Below, piece by piece: positions 34,656 to 42,917 of a stretch of DNA of 64,000 nucleotides (position 1 is the stretch's first letter; every line of letters begins with the position of its first letter). The stretch is from Caldinitratiruptor microaerophilus (GTDB taxonomy: Bacteria; Bacillota; Sulfobacillia; Symbiobacteriales; ZC4RG38): assembly GCF_025999835.1 (NCBI RefSeq), contig NZ_AP025628.1, positions 186,001 through 250,000 of the forward strand. Direction: 5' to 3'. The position numbers and the translations under genes are program-made. Under the pieces are notes generated by a model that was not told where the DNA came from, searched no databases, and saw only the letters and a program-made list of their open reading frames with translations.

Positions 34656-35433
34656 CCTGCTGCTGAGCCAGTCGGCCCTGGCCGACTTCGCCGAGTGCCC
34701 GCTCCGCTTCCGCTACCGCTACCTGGACGGCGTCCGGTTGCCGGAGGCCACTGCGCCGGAAGTGCGCACCCGGGTCGAGCGGGGCCGGGCCTTCCACCTG
34801 CTCGCGCACCGCCACTTCGCCGGCCTGGAGCCGGTGGTTCCGCCCGGCGTGCCCCACGCCGCCGAGCTCGCGGAGTGGGTCCGGGCGCTGCATCGCTTCT
34901 GCTCCCCGCGCCCGGACCGAACATACCTCCCCGAGTTCGAGCTGGGGCTGCGGGCCCCCGACCTCCCGCTCGCCGCCCGCTACGACCTCCTGGTCCTCGA
35001 GCCGGACGGGCGCAGGACCATTTACGACTGGAAGACGTCGCCCCTGCCGCCCTCCGGCCGCCTGGCGGCCTCCCTCCAGACCCGGGTGTACCGGCTCGTC
35101 CTGGCCCTCGCCGGCCCCCCGTACGCGCCCGCCGCCCCGGAGGACATCCGGATGGTGTACTGGTACCCCGGCGACCCGGACCAGCCCGCGGTCCTGTCGT
35201 ACTCGGCCGAGCTCCTGGCCGAGGACGCCGCGGTGGTGGGGGAGCTGGTCCGTCGCCTCCGGGACACCCCGGCGGCGGCCATGGCCGCCACCGACGACGA
35301 CTCCGTCTGCCGGCACTGCACCTACCGCCCCCTCTGCTTCGGGGCGGCGCGGGAGGAAGTGGCCGAGGAGGAGGAGGCGTCGGAGATCCTCGCCACCTTC
35401 TCCTGGGACGACCTGCCGGAGGTGAACCCGTGA
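34636..35433 (+). CDS. PD-(D/E)XK nuclease with four-cysteine Fe-S-type cluster (RecB/AddB-like)
   Basis: A 265-residue nuclease of the RecB/Cas4 superfamily. The active site is readable as Asp117 in AARYDLLV, then Asp131 and Lys133 in YDWKT, with QTRVYRLVL as the following helix motif. Four cysteines, Cys21 (AECPLRFRY) and Cys225/Cys228/Cys234 (CRHCTYRPLC), match the split 4Fe-4S staple of AddB and Cas4 nucleases. No cas genes are near. GTG 34636 overlaps the helicase gene, and the stop overlaps recJ (GTGA), so all act together in end resection or repair. Confidence 0.88.
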   Translation: MPALPADLLLSQSALADFAECPLRFRYRYLDGVRLPEATAPEVRTRVERGRAFHLLAHRHFAGLEPVVPPGVPHAAELAEWVRALHRFCSPRPDRTYLPEFELGLRAPDLPLAARYDLLVLEPDGRRTIYDWKTSPLPPSGRLAASLQTRVYRLVLALAGPPYAPAAPEDIRMVYWYPGDPDQPAVLSYSAELLAEDAAVVGELVRRLRDTPAAAMAATDDDSVCRHCTYRPLCFGAAREEVAEEEEASEILATFSWDDLPEVNP

Positions 35434-37799
35434 ACGTCCGCTGGCTCCCGCCCCCGGCGCTGGCCGTGCCGCCCGGTCTGGCCGCCGCCACCGGCCTTCA
35501 CCCCCGCGCCGCCGAGCTGCTCTTCCGGCGCGGCCTGCGCGACCCGGAGGCGGTGCGGCGCTTCCTCGACCCGCCGCTCGGCTGCGACCCGGCCGAGGTC
35601 CCGGACCTCGAGGCCGCTGCTGCCGCCGTCCTGGGGGCGCTGCGCCGGGGCGAGCGGGTCGCCGTCTACGGGGACTACGACGCCGACGGCGTCACTGCGA
35701 CGGCACTCCTCGTGCGGGCCTTGCGGCTGCTCGGCGCCGAGCCCCGCTACTACCTCCCCGACCGTTTCCACGAGGGCTATGGCCTGAGCGCCCGCCGGGT
35801 GGAGGAGATGGCGGCGGACGGCGCCCGGCTCATCCTCACCTGCGACTGCGGGGTCACGGCCCACGCCGAGGTCGACCTCGCCGCCCGCCTGGGCATTCCG
35901 GTCGTGGTGACCGACCACCACGAGCTGCCGGCCGAGCTCCCTCGCGCCACCGCCGTGGTCTCCCCGCTCCGCCTCCCCCCGGACCACCCGTGCCGTCACC
36001 TGCCGGGCGTCGGTACCGCGTGGCTCCTGGCCCGGGAGCTGTTTCGCCAGGCCGGGCGCGACCCCGCCCTGGCCGACCGCCACCTGGAGCTGGTGGCGAT
36101 CGGCATCGTGGCCGACGTGGTCCCCGTCGTGGGCACCAACCGGGCGCTCCTGCGGGAGGGGCTGGCCCGGCTCTGGCACACGGAGCTGCCCGGCCTGGCG
36201 GCCCTGCTGCGCCTGGCGGTGGGCGACCGGGAGGGCGACGAGGAGGACGTCGCCTTCCACCTCGTGCCGAGGCTGAACGCGGCGGGCCGCCTCGCCTCCG
36301 CCGACCTGGCGGCGCGGCTCCTCCTCGCCGACGACCCCGCCGAAGGTGCCCGGCTGGCGCAGGAACTCGACGCCCTGAACCGCCGCCGGCGTGAGCTCAC
36401 GGCGGCCGTCCTGGCCGACGCCGAGGCGATGCTGGCCGGGGCCGGCGGCCCCGGACCGGCCGCCCTGCTCTACCGTCCGGACTGGCCCGAGGGCGTGCTG
36501 GGAATCGCTGCCGGCCAGCTGGCCCGCCGGCTCGGGGTCCCGGTGGCCCTCCTGACCCTGAAGGGCGACGGCCGGACCGCGACCGGTTCGGCCCGCGCGC
36601 CCGATGGGGTGCCCCTGTTCGACGTGGTGGCGGACTGCGCGCCGCTCCTGGACCGCTTCGGCGGGCACGCGGCCGCCGCCGGCTTCGCTCTGGCTGCGGA
36701 CCGGGTGCCGGCCTTCGCCGAGCGGTTCCGGGCCCGCGCGGCCGCGCGGGTGCCCGGACCGGCGGAGGTGGTGGTGAAGGAGGCGGACCTCGAGGTCGAC
36801 CTCGGGGAGGTCGGCCTGGCCTTGCAGGCCGGCCTGCGCCAGGCTGCTCCCTTCGGCCAGGGCCACCCGGCGCCCGTGCTGTTCGCCCGCGGGGTGCAGG
36901 TGCTCTGGGCCGGCCCGACGGGGGACGGGCGCCACCTGCGGCTGGTGCTCGGAGACGGGCAGGTGCGACTGCGCGCGATCTGGTGGGGCGCGGGCACGAG
37001 CACCCTTCCGGATGGCCCTGTCGGCGTCGCCTTCCGGCTCGGGCTGAGCCGGTGGGGCGGCACGACCGAGGTCCAGCCCGTGGTGGAAGGTCTGGCGCCC
37101 TGGGACGGCGGCGCCCCGATCGTCGTGGGGGAGGTGGCCGCCGCCCAGGACGCGACCCTGGCCGCCAGGGGTGAGGTCGCCGCCGCGCGGGGGAGCGAGC
37201 CGGCGGCGCGCGGGACGGCGGGCGCGGCCGGCGAGCCGGTGCAGCTCGTCGACCGGCGGGGCGAGGCCCTGGACCGCGTCCGGAGGGAGTTTCCGGGCGC
37301 GGCCGTGCTCCCGGGGGACGGCGATCTGCCCCGCGCCGCGGCGGTCATCCTCGCGCAGGCGCCGCCCGGGCCAGAACTCCTGGCGGAGGTGCTCGCGGCG
37401 ACGGGCGCGCGGGTGGCGGTGCTCGCCTGGCCGCGGGCGGCCTCTCCCAGTCCGCTTCCCCGCTGGCTCCTGCGCCTGGCCGGCGCGGTGCGTCCCGCCG
37501 CCGGCGACGGGCGCTGGGTGGACCCGGCGCGCCTGGCGCTGTCCCTGTGGGAGACCGAGGCGGCGGTCTGGGCCGGCCTCGAGGCCCTCCGGGAGGCGGG
37601 CCGGCTGGACTGGGAGGACGACGGCGGCGGCCTCGTCTTGCGGCTCCTGGACGGCGGCAGCGCCCCGGCGGACACACCGGCGATGCGACGCCTGGCGCGC
37701 TGCCTGCGGGAGACCCGCGCCTTCCGGGCCTTCCTCGCCCGGGCCTCGCCCGATGAGATCCGACCGCTCCTGCAACGCGGCAGGAAGGTCCGGGGTTGA
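35430..37799 (+). CDS. recJ: Single-stranded-DNA-specific exonuclease RecJ
   Basis: A 5'-3' ssDNA exonuclease of the DHH family, 789 residues. Metal-binding motifs are YGDYDADGVTA (about 80-90), LTCDCGVTAHAEVD and VVVTDHHELPAEL. A DHHA1 domain has FGGHAAAAGFAL, and an OB-like region has FGQGHPAPVLFARGV. The extra C-terminal 200 residues are common in Firmicutes RecJ; here part of it (about 570-600) is a low-complexity Ala/Gly/Arg stretch. GTG 35430 follows GGAGGTG and overlaps the nuclease stop. It is the last gene of a four-gene repair operon. Confidence 0.93.
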   Translation: MNVRWLPPPALAVPPGLAAATGLHPRAAELLFRRGLRDPEAVRRFLDPPLGCDPAEVPDLEAAAAAVLGALRRGERVAVYGDYDADGVTATALLVRALRLLGAEPRYYLPDRFHEGYGLSARRVEEMAADGARLILTCDCGVTAHAEVDLAARLGIPVVVTDHHELPAELPRATAVVSPLRLPPDHPCRHLPGVGTAWLLARELFRQAGRDPALADRHLELVAIGIVADVVPVVGTNRALLREGLARLWHTELPGLAALLRLAVGDREGDEEDVAFHLVPRLNAAGRLASADLAARLLLADDPAEGARLAQELDALNRRRRELTAAVLADAEAMLAGAGGPGPAALLYRPDWPEGVLGIAAGQLARRLGVPVALLTLKGDGRTATGSARAPDGVPLFDVVADCAPLLDRFGGHAAAAGFALAADRVPAFAERFRARAAARVPGPAEVVVKEADLEVDLGEVGLALQAGLRQAAPFGQGHPAPVLFARGVQVLWAGPTGDGRHLRLVLGDGQVRLRAIWWGAGTSTLPDGPVGVAFRLGLSRWGGTTEVQPVVEGLAPWDGGAPIVVGEVAAAQDATLAARGEVAAARGSEPAARGTAGAAGEPVQLVDRRGEALDRVRREFPGAAVLPGDGDLPRAAAVILAQAPPGPELLAEVLAATGARVAVLAWPRAASPSPLPRWLLRLAGAVRPAAGDGRWVDPARLALSLWETEAAVWAGLEALREAGRLDWEDDGGGLVLRLLDGGSAPADTPAMRRLARCLRETRAFRAFLARASPDEIRPLLQRGRKVRG

Positions 37800-37817
37800 T
37801 GAGGAAAAATTCTTACG

Positions 37818-38462
37818 GTGAGGGCCGTGGTGTATGAAGACCGGAGGACCGCAGGCCGGGCGCTGGCGAAGGCGCTGGGCGCGTACCACGGGAAGCGGCC
37901 GCTGGTGCTCGGCATTCCCCGGGGCGGGGTGATCGTCGCGGCCGAGGTGGCCGCGGCCCTGGACGGGGAACTGGACGTGGTGGTGGCGCGGAAGATCGGC
38001 GCGCCGTGGCATCCCGAGTACGCGCTCGGCGCCGTCGACCCCGACGGCGAGGTGGTGCTCGGGCCGGAGCTGTCGGGCGCGGGCGAGGCGGCGGCCGCTC
38101 TGGCCCGGGAGGTGGCCGCTGCCCGTGCCGAGGTCGAGCGGAGGCTTCACTGCTACCGCCGCGGTCCCGAGCCCCTCATCCAGGGGCGGGTGGTGATCGT
38201 GGTGGACGACGGGGTGGCGACGGGGCTGACCGCACGGGCCGCCCTGGGCTGGGTGCGCCGCCGCCGGCCGGCCCGCCTCGTGTTCGGCGCCCCGGTCGGC
38301 GGCCCCGACCAGCTGGCGGAACTGGCCGGGTGGTGCGACGAGATCGTCTGTCCCCTCCAGCCGGGCGATTTCGCCGCGGTGAGCCGGTATTACCGCCGCT
38401 ATCCGGCGGTGAGCGACGATGAGGTCCTCGCCGCGCTGCGGGGGCGCGGTTCGGGCGGCTAG
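37818..38462 (+). CDS. Phosphoribosyltransferase-domain protein
   Basis: A 214-residue type I PRTase. It has VVIVVDDGVATGLTARAAL as PRPP-binding loop (about 125-143) and LVLGIPRGGVIVAAEVA and VVARKIGAPWHPEYALGAV in the first half. These match stand-alone PRTase-like proteins, often annotated as conserved phosphoribosyltransferases of unknown substrate. GTG 37818 is a poorly supported start; the nearest GAGG is 13 bases away. The stop overlaps the convergent small membrane-protein gene by 4 bases. Confidence 0.85.
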   Translation: MRAVVYEDRRTAGRALAKALGAYHGKRPLVLGIPRGGVIVAAEVAAALDGELDVVVARKIGAPWHPEYALGAVDPDGEVVLGPELSGAGEAAAALAREVAAARAEVERRLHCYRRGPEPLIQGRVVIVVDDGVATGLTARAALGWVRRRRPARLVFGAPVGGPDQLAELAGWCDEIVCPLQPGDFAAVSRYYRRYPAVSDDEVLAALRGRGSGG

Positions 38463-38719
38463 CCGCCCAGAAGCCACCACACCGCCGCCGCCAGCGCCGT
38501 GGCGCCCCAGAGCACGTAGCTGCCGGCCCGCGTCCGGCTGCGCCGGGACAGCCAGACGCTGAGGACCACCCCGCCGGCGAAGATGAGGAGTGGCAGGCCG
38601 TTCAGGAGCAGCACCGGCCCCAGGGGTACGCCGTGGACGCCGAGGCGTACCAGGGCGACGGCAGCGGCCACGAGGCCCAGAACCAGGGCGGCGATCCCCC
38701 CGACGGCAAGCGGGTGCAT
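38459..38719 (-). CDS. Small three-helix membrane protein, hypothetical
   Basis: An 86-residue protein with three predicted transmembrane helices: GGIAALVLGLVAAAVALVRL, PLLIFAGGVVLSVWLS and YVLWGATALAAAVWWLLGG. A basic loop RRSRTRAG lies between the second and third. ATG 38717-38719 has AAGGAG eight bases upstream. No family recognised. It converges on the phosphoribosyltransferase gene. Confidence 0.65.
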   Translation of the reverse strand: MHPLAVGGIAALVLGLVAAAVALVRLGVHGVPLGPVLLLNGLPLLIFAGGVVLSVWLSRRSRTRAGSYVLWGATALAAAVWWLLGG

Positions 38720-39284
38720 GCGATCTCTCCTTCGTGCGGCAGGACGCCGGCCCGTGCGACGGGTCCGGCCGGATCGCCGGCCTGCGGATCGTCCGTCGTG
38801 GCGGCTCCGGTCCCGCGGTGGTGAGACGGGGCGGTCGGGTACCACCCCGGCCTGGCCGGTGCGTCCGGTGCGCGGCGGGCGGGGTTCCGTCTGGCAGGAC
38901 GGGTTGTCGCCGGGCGGGACAACGTGCACGCTTGGAACTCTCGGGGGAGGGGACGGCCGCCCGGGCCGGCGCCCCCAGCTTCCCCTGACCAGATCCGGGA
39001 GAAAACCTTGGACACACGCCGGTGGTCTTTCCTGCTCCGCACCGGCGCGCTTGACACGCACGGGACTGCACCGTAACCGCCAGAATACCTGCCGTCCGTT
39101 GCGTCGGCGCAATTTGGCCAATAAAAAAGATTTCTCGATAGCCCCCTTTCCCGTGCCTTCCTTCGCCTCTACAATATGGTATGGGTATCGAGAGTCCAGA
39201 CCGCTTCACAACGGGCTCGCCTTGAAAGGGTAGAGGACGGCTCATCAAACTATGGGTAAAAGTGGATAAACAGGTTATTCTAGC
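38720..39284. other. Non-coding stretch with lower-GC patch
   Basis: About 560 bases with no supported gene. The first half is GC-rich like the rest. From about 39060 the sequence becomes visibly AT-richer (AATTTGGCCAATAAAAAAG at 39110-39128, TACAATATGGTATGGG near 39170), unlike its surroundings. This runs into the transposon relic, so the patch is probably part of the same transferred segment. Confidence 0.5.
39051..39079 (+). promoter_or_regulatory. Possible promoter in the AT-richer patch
   Basis: A perfect TTGACA (39051-39056), a 17-base spacer and TAACCG (39074-39079; weak). No gene starts within 500 bases, so it may belong to the decayed element. Confidence 0.3.
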
Positions 39285-39605
39285 CATATCAAGCTGGGCG
39301 AACGGGCCAAGAAGCAAGGCATCTCGTACAAGACTGCCGGGCGGTGGGTCCGGCAAGGCAGCACGAACGCCATCGAGCAGCACCGGGAACTTGCGAACTT
39401 CTTCCGCGGCCGGAAGGAAGGCTGGAAGGTGGGCTTTCCGGGACGTGAACGCGGCCCGGAACCTGCTCCATCTGGCCAGTTACGGCGTGGCCGGCTACCG
39501 GGAGTTCCCCGGGGAGTGACGCCTGTGGACACCGGAGGTTGCAGGCTTCGGCCGGTGCCGGTGGAGGAAGCAGGAAGCAACCGGGACAGGTGTCCTGAGA
39601 CGTTG
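39285..39605 (+). pseudogene. Relic of an IS607-type element (TnpA N-terminus joined to TnpB C-terminus)
   Basis: From 39291 one frame reads KLGERAKKQGISYKTAGRW, the MerR-like N-terminus of IS607 serine recombinases. About 130 bases later another frame reads RDVNAARNLLHLASYG and AGYREFPGE, the C-terminal end of the TnpB/OrfB accessory protein. A further shift gives EEAGSNRDRCPETLGHEL, typical of TnpB tails. More than a kilobase of the element is therefore missing and at least two frameshifts remain. No start codon or ribosome binding site supports expression. The neighbouring AT-richer DNA fits a transferred element. Confidence 0.65.
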
Positions 39606-39645
39606 GGCCATGAGTTGCAGAACGGGCCGGAGAGGAGAGGCCGGG

Positions 39646-40254
39646 ATGGCGCAGCTCGTTCCCTTCAGAAGTTTCCGTCATCCATCGCGGCCCGGCCCTG
39701 AGAGTGCCCGGAGTGCCGGTGAAGAGGGATCCGCGGAGGACCGGGGGGAGGCGCACGAGGACGCCTTCGCCGCCCTGATGCAACGGTACAGGGAGGCGCT
39801 CCGGGCCTTCACGTTCCGGCTCGTGGGCGACCCGTACGTGGCGGAGGAGATCTGCCAGGACACGCTGCTGAAAGCGTGGCAGCAGGCCACCTCCTTCCGG
39901 GTGGAGGCCCACCTGCGCGCGTGGCTGTTCCGGGTGGCGCGCAACAGCGCCATCGACCACCTGCGCAGGCGCCGCCCGTGCACGGAGGAACTCGGCCAGG
40001 GGCACCCGGACCCGGCCACCCTGCCGGAGGAGGAGGTCGAGCGTGCCTGGGTGATCTCGTGCCTGGGCGAGGCGCTGTCCCGGCTGCCGCCGGTCTACCG
40101 GGAGGTGGTGGAGCTCCGGTACTTCCAGCAGCTCGAGTACGCCGAGATCGCCCGCATCCTCGAGATTCCGCTGGGGACGGTCAAGAGCCGGCTGGCCTAC
40201 GCGCTGAACCGCCTGTCGAAGATCCTCCGGGAACAGGGGGTGGACCGCTGCTGA
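39646..40254 (+). CDS. ECF-type RNA polymerase sigma factor
   Basis: A 202-residue sigma-70 family factor of the extracytoplasmic-function group. After an unconserved 35-residue N-terminus, region 2 reads FAALMQRYREALRAFTFRLVGDPYVAEEICQDTLLKAW and SAIDHLRRRR. Region 4 reads ALSRLPPVYREVVELRYFQQLEYAEIARILEIPLGTVKSRLAYAL. ATG 39646 has GGAGAGG upstream. No anti-sigma gene follows; pgsA does. It starts about 40 bases after the transposon relic, so its original promoter may have been replaced. Confidence 0.93.
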   Translation: MAQLVPFRSFRHPSRPGPESARSAGEEGSAEDRGEAHEDAFAALMQRYREALRAFTFRLVGDPYVAEEICQDTLLKAWQQATSFRVEAHLRAWLFRVARNSAIDHLRRRRPCTEELGQGHPDPATLPEEEVERAWVISCLGEALSRLPPVYREVVELRYFQQLEYAEIARILEIPLGTVKSRLAYALNRLSKILREQGVDRC

Positions 40255-40263
40255 GAAGGCGTC

Positions 40264-40272
40264 TGCTATAAT
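40264..40272 (+). promoter_or_regulatory. Extended -10 promoter of pgsA
   Basis: TGCTATAAT at 40264-40272 combines an extended TGN with a perfect TATAAT, 30 bases before the pgsA ATG. No good -35 is seen, which is usual for extended -10 promoters. Confidence 0.5.
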
Positions 40273-40301
40273 GGGGGGAGCACCGGCCGGAAGGGATCGT
40301 C

Positions 40302-40853
40302 ATGCCGAGGTCGTTGAATGTCCCGAACGCCATCACGCTGGCCCGCATCGCCCTGGTCCCGCTCCTCCTGTACGTTCTCCTGGGCCGGCTGCCCTACGGC
40401 CAGTTCTGGGCGGCCCTGGTCTTCGCCGTCGGTGCCCTGACGGACGGGGTGGACGGGTACGTCGCCCGCCGGACGGGTCAGGTGACGGTCGTGGGGAAGC
40501 TGATCGATCCGCTGGCGGACAAGCTCCTGGTCGCCGCCGCCCTGGTCGCCCTGGTCGAGCGGGGCGCGCTGTCGTCGTGGGTCGTCCTTGTCATCCTTGC
40601 CCGGGAGTTCGCGATCACGGGCCTGCGGGCCGTGGCGGCCGCCGACGGCGTGGTGATCGCGGCCAGCCCCTGGGGGAAGCTGAAGACGGCGCTGCAGATC
40701 GCGGCGATCCTCGTGGTCATCGTCAGCCAGGAGCCCGCGGCCGCCGTGCTCCGGGCGGTGGGTCCGTGGGCGCTGGCGGCGGCGGTCGTCGCGACGGTCG
40801 CCTCGGGCGTCGACTACGGCTGGCGCTACGCGCGCCTGGCCGGCGCCCGGTAG
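40302..40853 (+). CDS. pgsA: CDP-diacylglycerol-glycerol-3-phosphate 3-phosphatidyltransferase
   Basis: Makes phosphatidylglycerol phosphate at the membrane. The 183 residues have about five helices and the CDP-alcohol phosphatidyltransferase motif TDGVDGYVARRTGQVTVVGKLIDPLADKL (D-G-x2-A-R-x8-G-x3-D-x3-D pattern), with N-terminal NVPNAITLARIALVPLL. Length is normal. It is expressed from its own extended -10 promoter. Confidence 0.95.
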   Translation: MPRSLNVPNAITLARIALVPLLLYVLLGRLPYGQFWAALVFAVGALTDGVDGYVARRTGQVTVVGKLIDPLADKLLVAAALVALVERGALSSWVVLVILAREFAITGLRAVAAADGVVIAASPWGKLKTALQIAAILVVIVSQEPAAAVLRAVGPWALAAAVVATVASGVDYGWRYARLAGAR

Positions 40854-40874
40854 GCCCGGTTCGGGGGGGTCCGC

Positions 40875-41240
40875 GTGCGGTTTCTCCTGCTCAGTTCGCC
40901 GCAGCCCCGGGTGGAACTCCCCGGGGAGTTCGCGCCCCCGGCGGTGGTCGACCTGCGGCCGGTGGACTGGGAGCGCGAGCTGGCGCTGATCGCCGACATG
41001 GGCGAGCAGCGCACCGGCGGGTACAGCGTCCGGGTCCTCGGGGTCAAGGTGGAGAGCGGGCAGGCGCTGGTCGACCTGGAGGTCCGCCGGCCGGCTCCGG
41101 GCGGCCTGGTGACGCAGGCGATCACCCACCCCGCGTGCCTCGCCCGGATCCCGCGGGCCGGGCTGGCGCCGGGCGCGCGGATCCGGGTCCGGGACCAGCA
41201 GGGTGACGTGCTGGCCGACCTGCCGGCGCCGCCGGCGTGA
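40875..41240 (+). CDS. PrcB-domain protein
   Basis: A 121-residue protein whose C-terminal half (MGEQRTGGYSVRVLGVKVES, then ALVDLEVRRPAPGG and ITHPACLARIPR) matches the PrcB C-terminal domain. PrcB was first described as a partner of the PrtP (dentilisin) protease complex in Treponema. No signal peptide is obvious. It starts at GTG 40875, 22 bases after pgsA, and is followed by the thiamine pyrophosphokinase gene, so it is likely in that operon. Function here is unknown. Confidence 0.75.
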   Translation: MRFLLLSSPQPRVELPGEFAPPAVVDLRPVDWERELALIADMGEQRTGGYSVRVLGVKVESGQALVDLEVRRPAPGGLVTQAITHPACLARIPRAGLAPGARIRVRDQQGDVLADLPAPPA

Positions 41241-41250
41241 GGGCGCTGCT

Positions 41251-41895
41251 GTGCGCGCGCTGGTCTTCTCGGGCGGGAGCCTTCATGACCCGGGGCGCGT
41301 GCGCCGGGTGATTCGGCCTTCGCCCGCTGATCTCGTGCTCGCGGCGGACTCCGGCGCCGCCCACGCCCTGGCACTGGGCCTGGTGCCGGCCCTGGTCGTG
41401 GGGGACCTGGACTCGGTGGCGTCCGAGGTCCTCGCGCAGCTCGAGGCGCGCCGGATTCCCATCCAGGTGGTTCCCCGGGCGAAGGATCAGACCGATACCC
41501 ACCTGGCCGTGGAGGAGGCGCTCCGCCGGGGAGCGACGGAGCTCGTGCTGATCGCCGGCAGCGGCAGCCGGCTGGACCACACGGTGGCGAATCTCCTCGT
41601 CCTGGCAGGGCTCGACCCCGCCGTGCGGGCGATGGCGGTGGGCGACGCCTACACGGCCTGGCTCGTGGGGCCCGACCAGGTCCTGGAGGTCGCACCCGAG
41701 CCGGGCTGGTTCCTCTCCCTCCTGCCGCTCACGCCGGTGGTGACCGGGGTGCACGCGCGCAACGTGCGCTGGGAGCTCGAGGGTGCCACCCTGCGCTGGG
41801 GCGAGTCCCTGGGCGTCTCCAACGAGTTCCGGGAGGGCCCGGCGTCCATCCGGGTCGGAGAGGGCCGTCTCCTGGTCGTGGTGGCCCGGGACTGA
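41251..41895 (+). CDS. thiN: Thiamine diphosphokinase
   Basis: Converts thiamine to thiamine diphosphate, the cofactor of E1 enzymes such as the one at 27.0-29.1 kb. The 214 residues carry the family motifs ADSGAAHALALGLVP, VVGDLDSV, KDQTDTHLAVEEAL and GSGSRLDHTVANL, and a C-terminal beta domain ending RVGEGRLLVVVAR. GTG 41251 is chosen as the first start before the conserved VFSGG strand. Confidence 0.93.
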   Translation: MRALVFSGGSLHDPGRVRRVIRPSPADLVLAADSGAAHALALGLVPALVVGDLDSVASEVLAQLEARRIPIQVVPRAKDQTDTHLAVEEALRRGATELVLIAGSGSRLDHTVANLLVLAGLDPAVRAMAVGDAYTAWLVGPDQVLEVAPEPGWFLSLLPLTPVVTGVHARNVRWELEGATLRWGESLGVSNEFREGPASIRVGEGRLLVVVARD

Positions 41896-42032
41896 CGGCG
41901 GCCCGGGGCGCGGGCGGGCGCCGCCCGCCGGGGCGGCAGGAATCGGCGGCCGCGGTCTCGAACCCCCTCTACCGGCTCGTGACATCGCGCGCAAGTGCGC
42001 CCGCGCGGCCGGCGAAAGCGAGGATCCCGTGC

Positions 42033-42917
42033 ATGGCCGACACACCCGGGATCGTTCCCCGGGCGGAGATACTGCTCATCGGCGGTTCCTCCACGTTCTC
42101 CCTGCGGTTCCCGGAGGACCTCGCCGACCCCGGCGTGAGGGTCCTGGAGCCGCGCCTGGTCTTCGACACCCCGTACGGGCCCAGCCCGCGCCTGAGCCTC
42201 TTCGAACTCGACGGCCGCCGGGTCCTCACGGTCAAGATGCACGGGTGGCGTTCCGGGATCACCCGGGCCGACGCCTCCCGGCAGCTCTTCTGGGTGGCCC
42301 AGCAGGCCGGCGTGACCCGGGTCCTGGCCGAGGGCGGCGTTGGCAGCATCAGCCGCCTGCTCGAGCTGCGGGACCTGGTCATCCCCGACGACTACATCGA
42401 CGTGAGCGTGCGCAAGGACGTGGGGCTGGGCGGCCCGTACCTGCTCTCGATGCGCGATCCGCTGTGCCCGGACCTGCGCAGGGCCCTGGCGGACGCTGCC
42501 GTGGCGGCGGCGCTGGCCGAGCTGGGGGCCCGGCCGGGCCGGCTCCCCCGGCGCGTGTTCACGCGGGGCGTGTACGCGAACACGGACGGGCGGCACTTCG
42601 AGAGCCGGGCCGAGGTGCAGATGCTCGCCCGCGCCGGCGCCGACGTGGTAGGGCAGTCCCTCTGCCCCGAGGTGTACCTGGCCCGCGAGATCGGGGCGTG
42701 CTACGCCGGGATCCACATGGTGGTCAACTACGCCGAGGGCGTGGTGGCGGACTGGCGGCACGAGGACCTGAAGGATCTCTTCTACGGCGAGGCGGCGGCC
42801 ATCGGGCGGATCCTGCTGGACGCCCTGCGCCGCATCCCGGCGGAGCGCGCCTGCGCCTGCCCGTCCTTCCGCCATCCCACCCTCCTCGTCGACCGGGAAG
42901 AAGGGGACACATGCTGA
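42033..42917 (+). CDS. MTAP/PNP-family nucleoside phosphorylase in the futalosine cluster
   Basis: A 294-residue member of the nucleoside phosphorylase superfamily, closest to S-methyl-5'-thioadenosine phosphorylases: AEGGVGSISRLLELRDLVIPDDYIDV and SLCPEVYLAREIGACYAGIHMVVNYAEG. It directly precedes mqnE with a 7-base overlap. In the futalosine menaquinone route a nucleosidase (MqnB) must remove the base from aminofutalosine or futalosine, and this gene occupies that place, so it probably does this step in phosphorolytic form. A canonical mqnB is not present here. Start ATG 42033; an upstream ATG at 41979 is less likely. Confidence 0.82.
   Translation: MADTPGIVPRAEILLIGGSSTFSLRFPEDLADPGVRVLEPRLVFDTPYGPSPRLSLFELDGRRVLTVKMHGWRSGITRADASRQLFWVAQQAGVTRVLAEGGVGSISRLLELRDLVIPDDYIDVSVRKDVGLGGPYLLSMRDPLCPDLRRALADAAVAAALAELGARPGRLPRRVFTRGVYANTDGRHFESRAEVQMLARAGADVVGQSLCPEVYLAREIGACYAGIHMVVNYAEGVVADWRHEDLKDLFYGEAAAIGRILLDALRRIPAERACACPSFRHPTLLVDREEGDTC

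Noticed and set aside
34636-35433. Cas4 nuclease and hence a CRISPR locus
   Set aside because: The four-cysteine nuclease looks Cas4-like, but it is fused by overlaps to a helicase and recJ. No cas genes or regularly spaced repeats are present.
35322-39383. Very long open frame on the minus strand through the recJ region
   Set aside because: It is antisense to recJ and its neighbours, whose motifs are clear. The translation is Arg/Gly/His/Pro-rich without domains. High GC leaves few stop codons in shadow frames.
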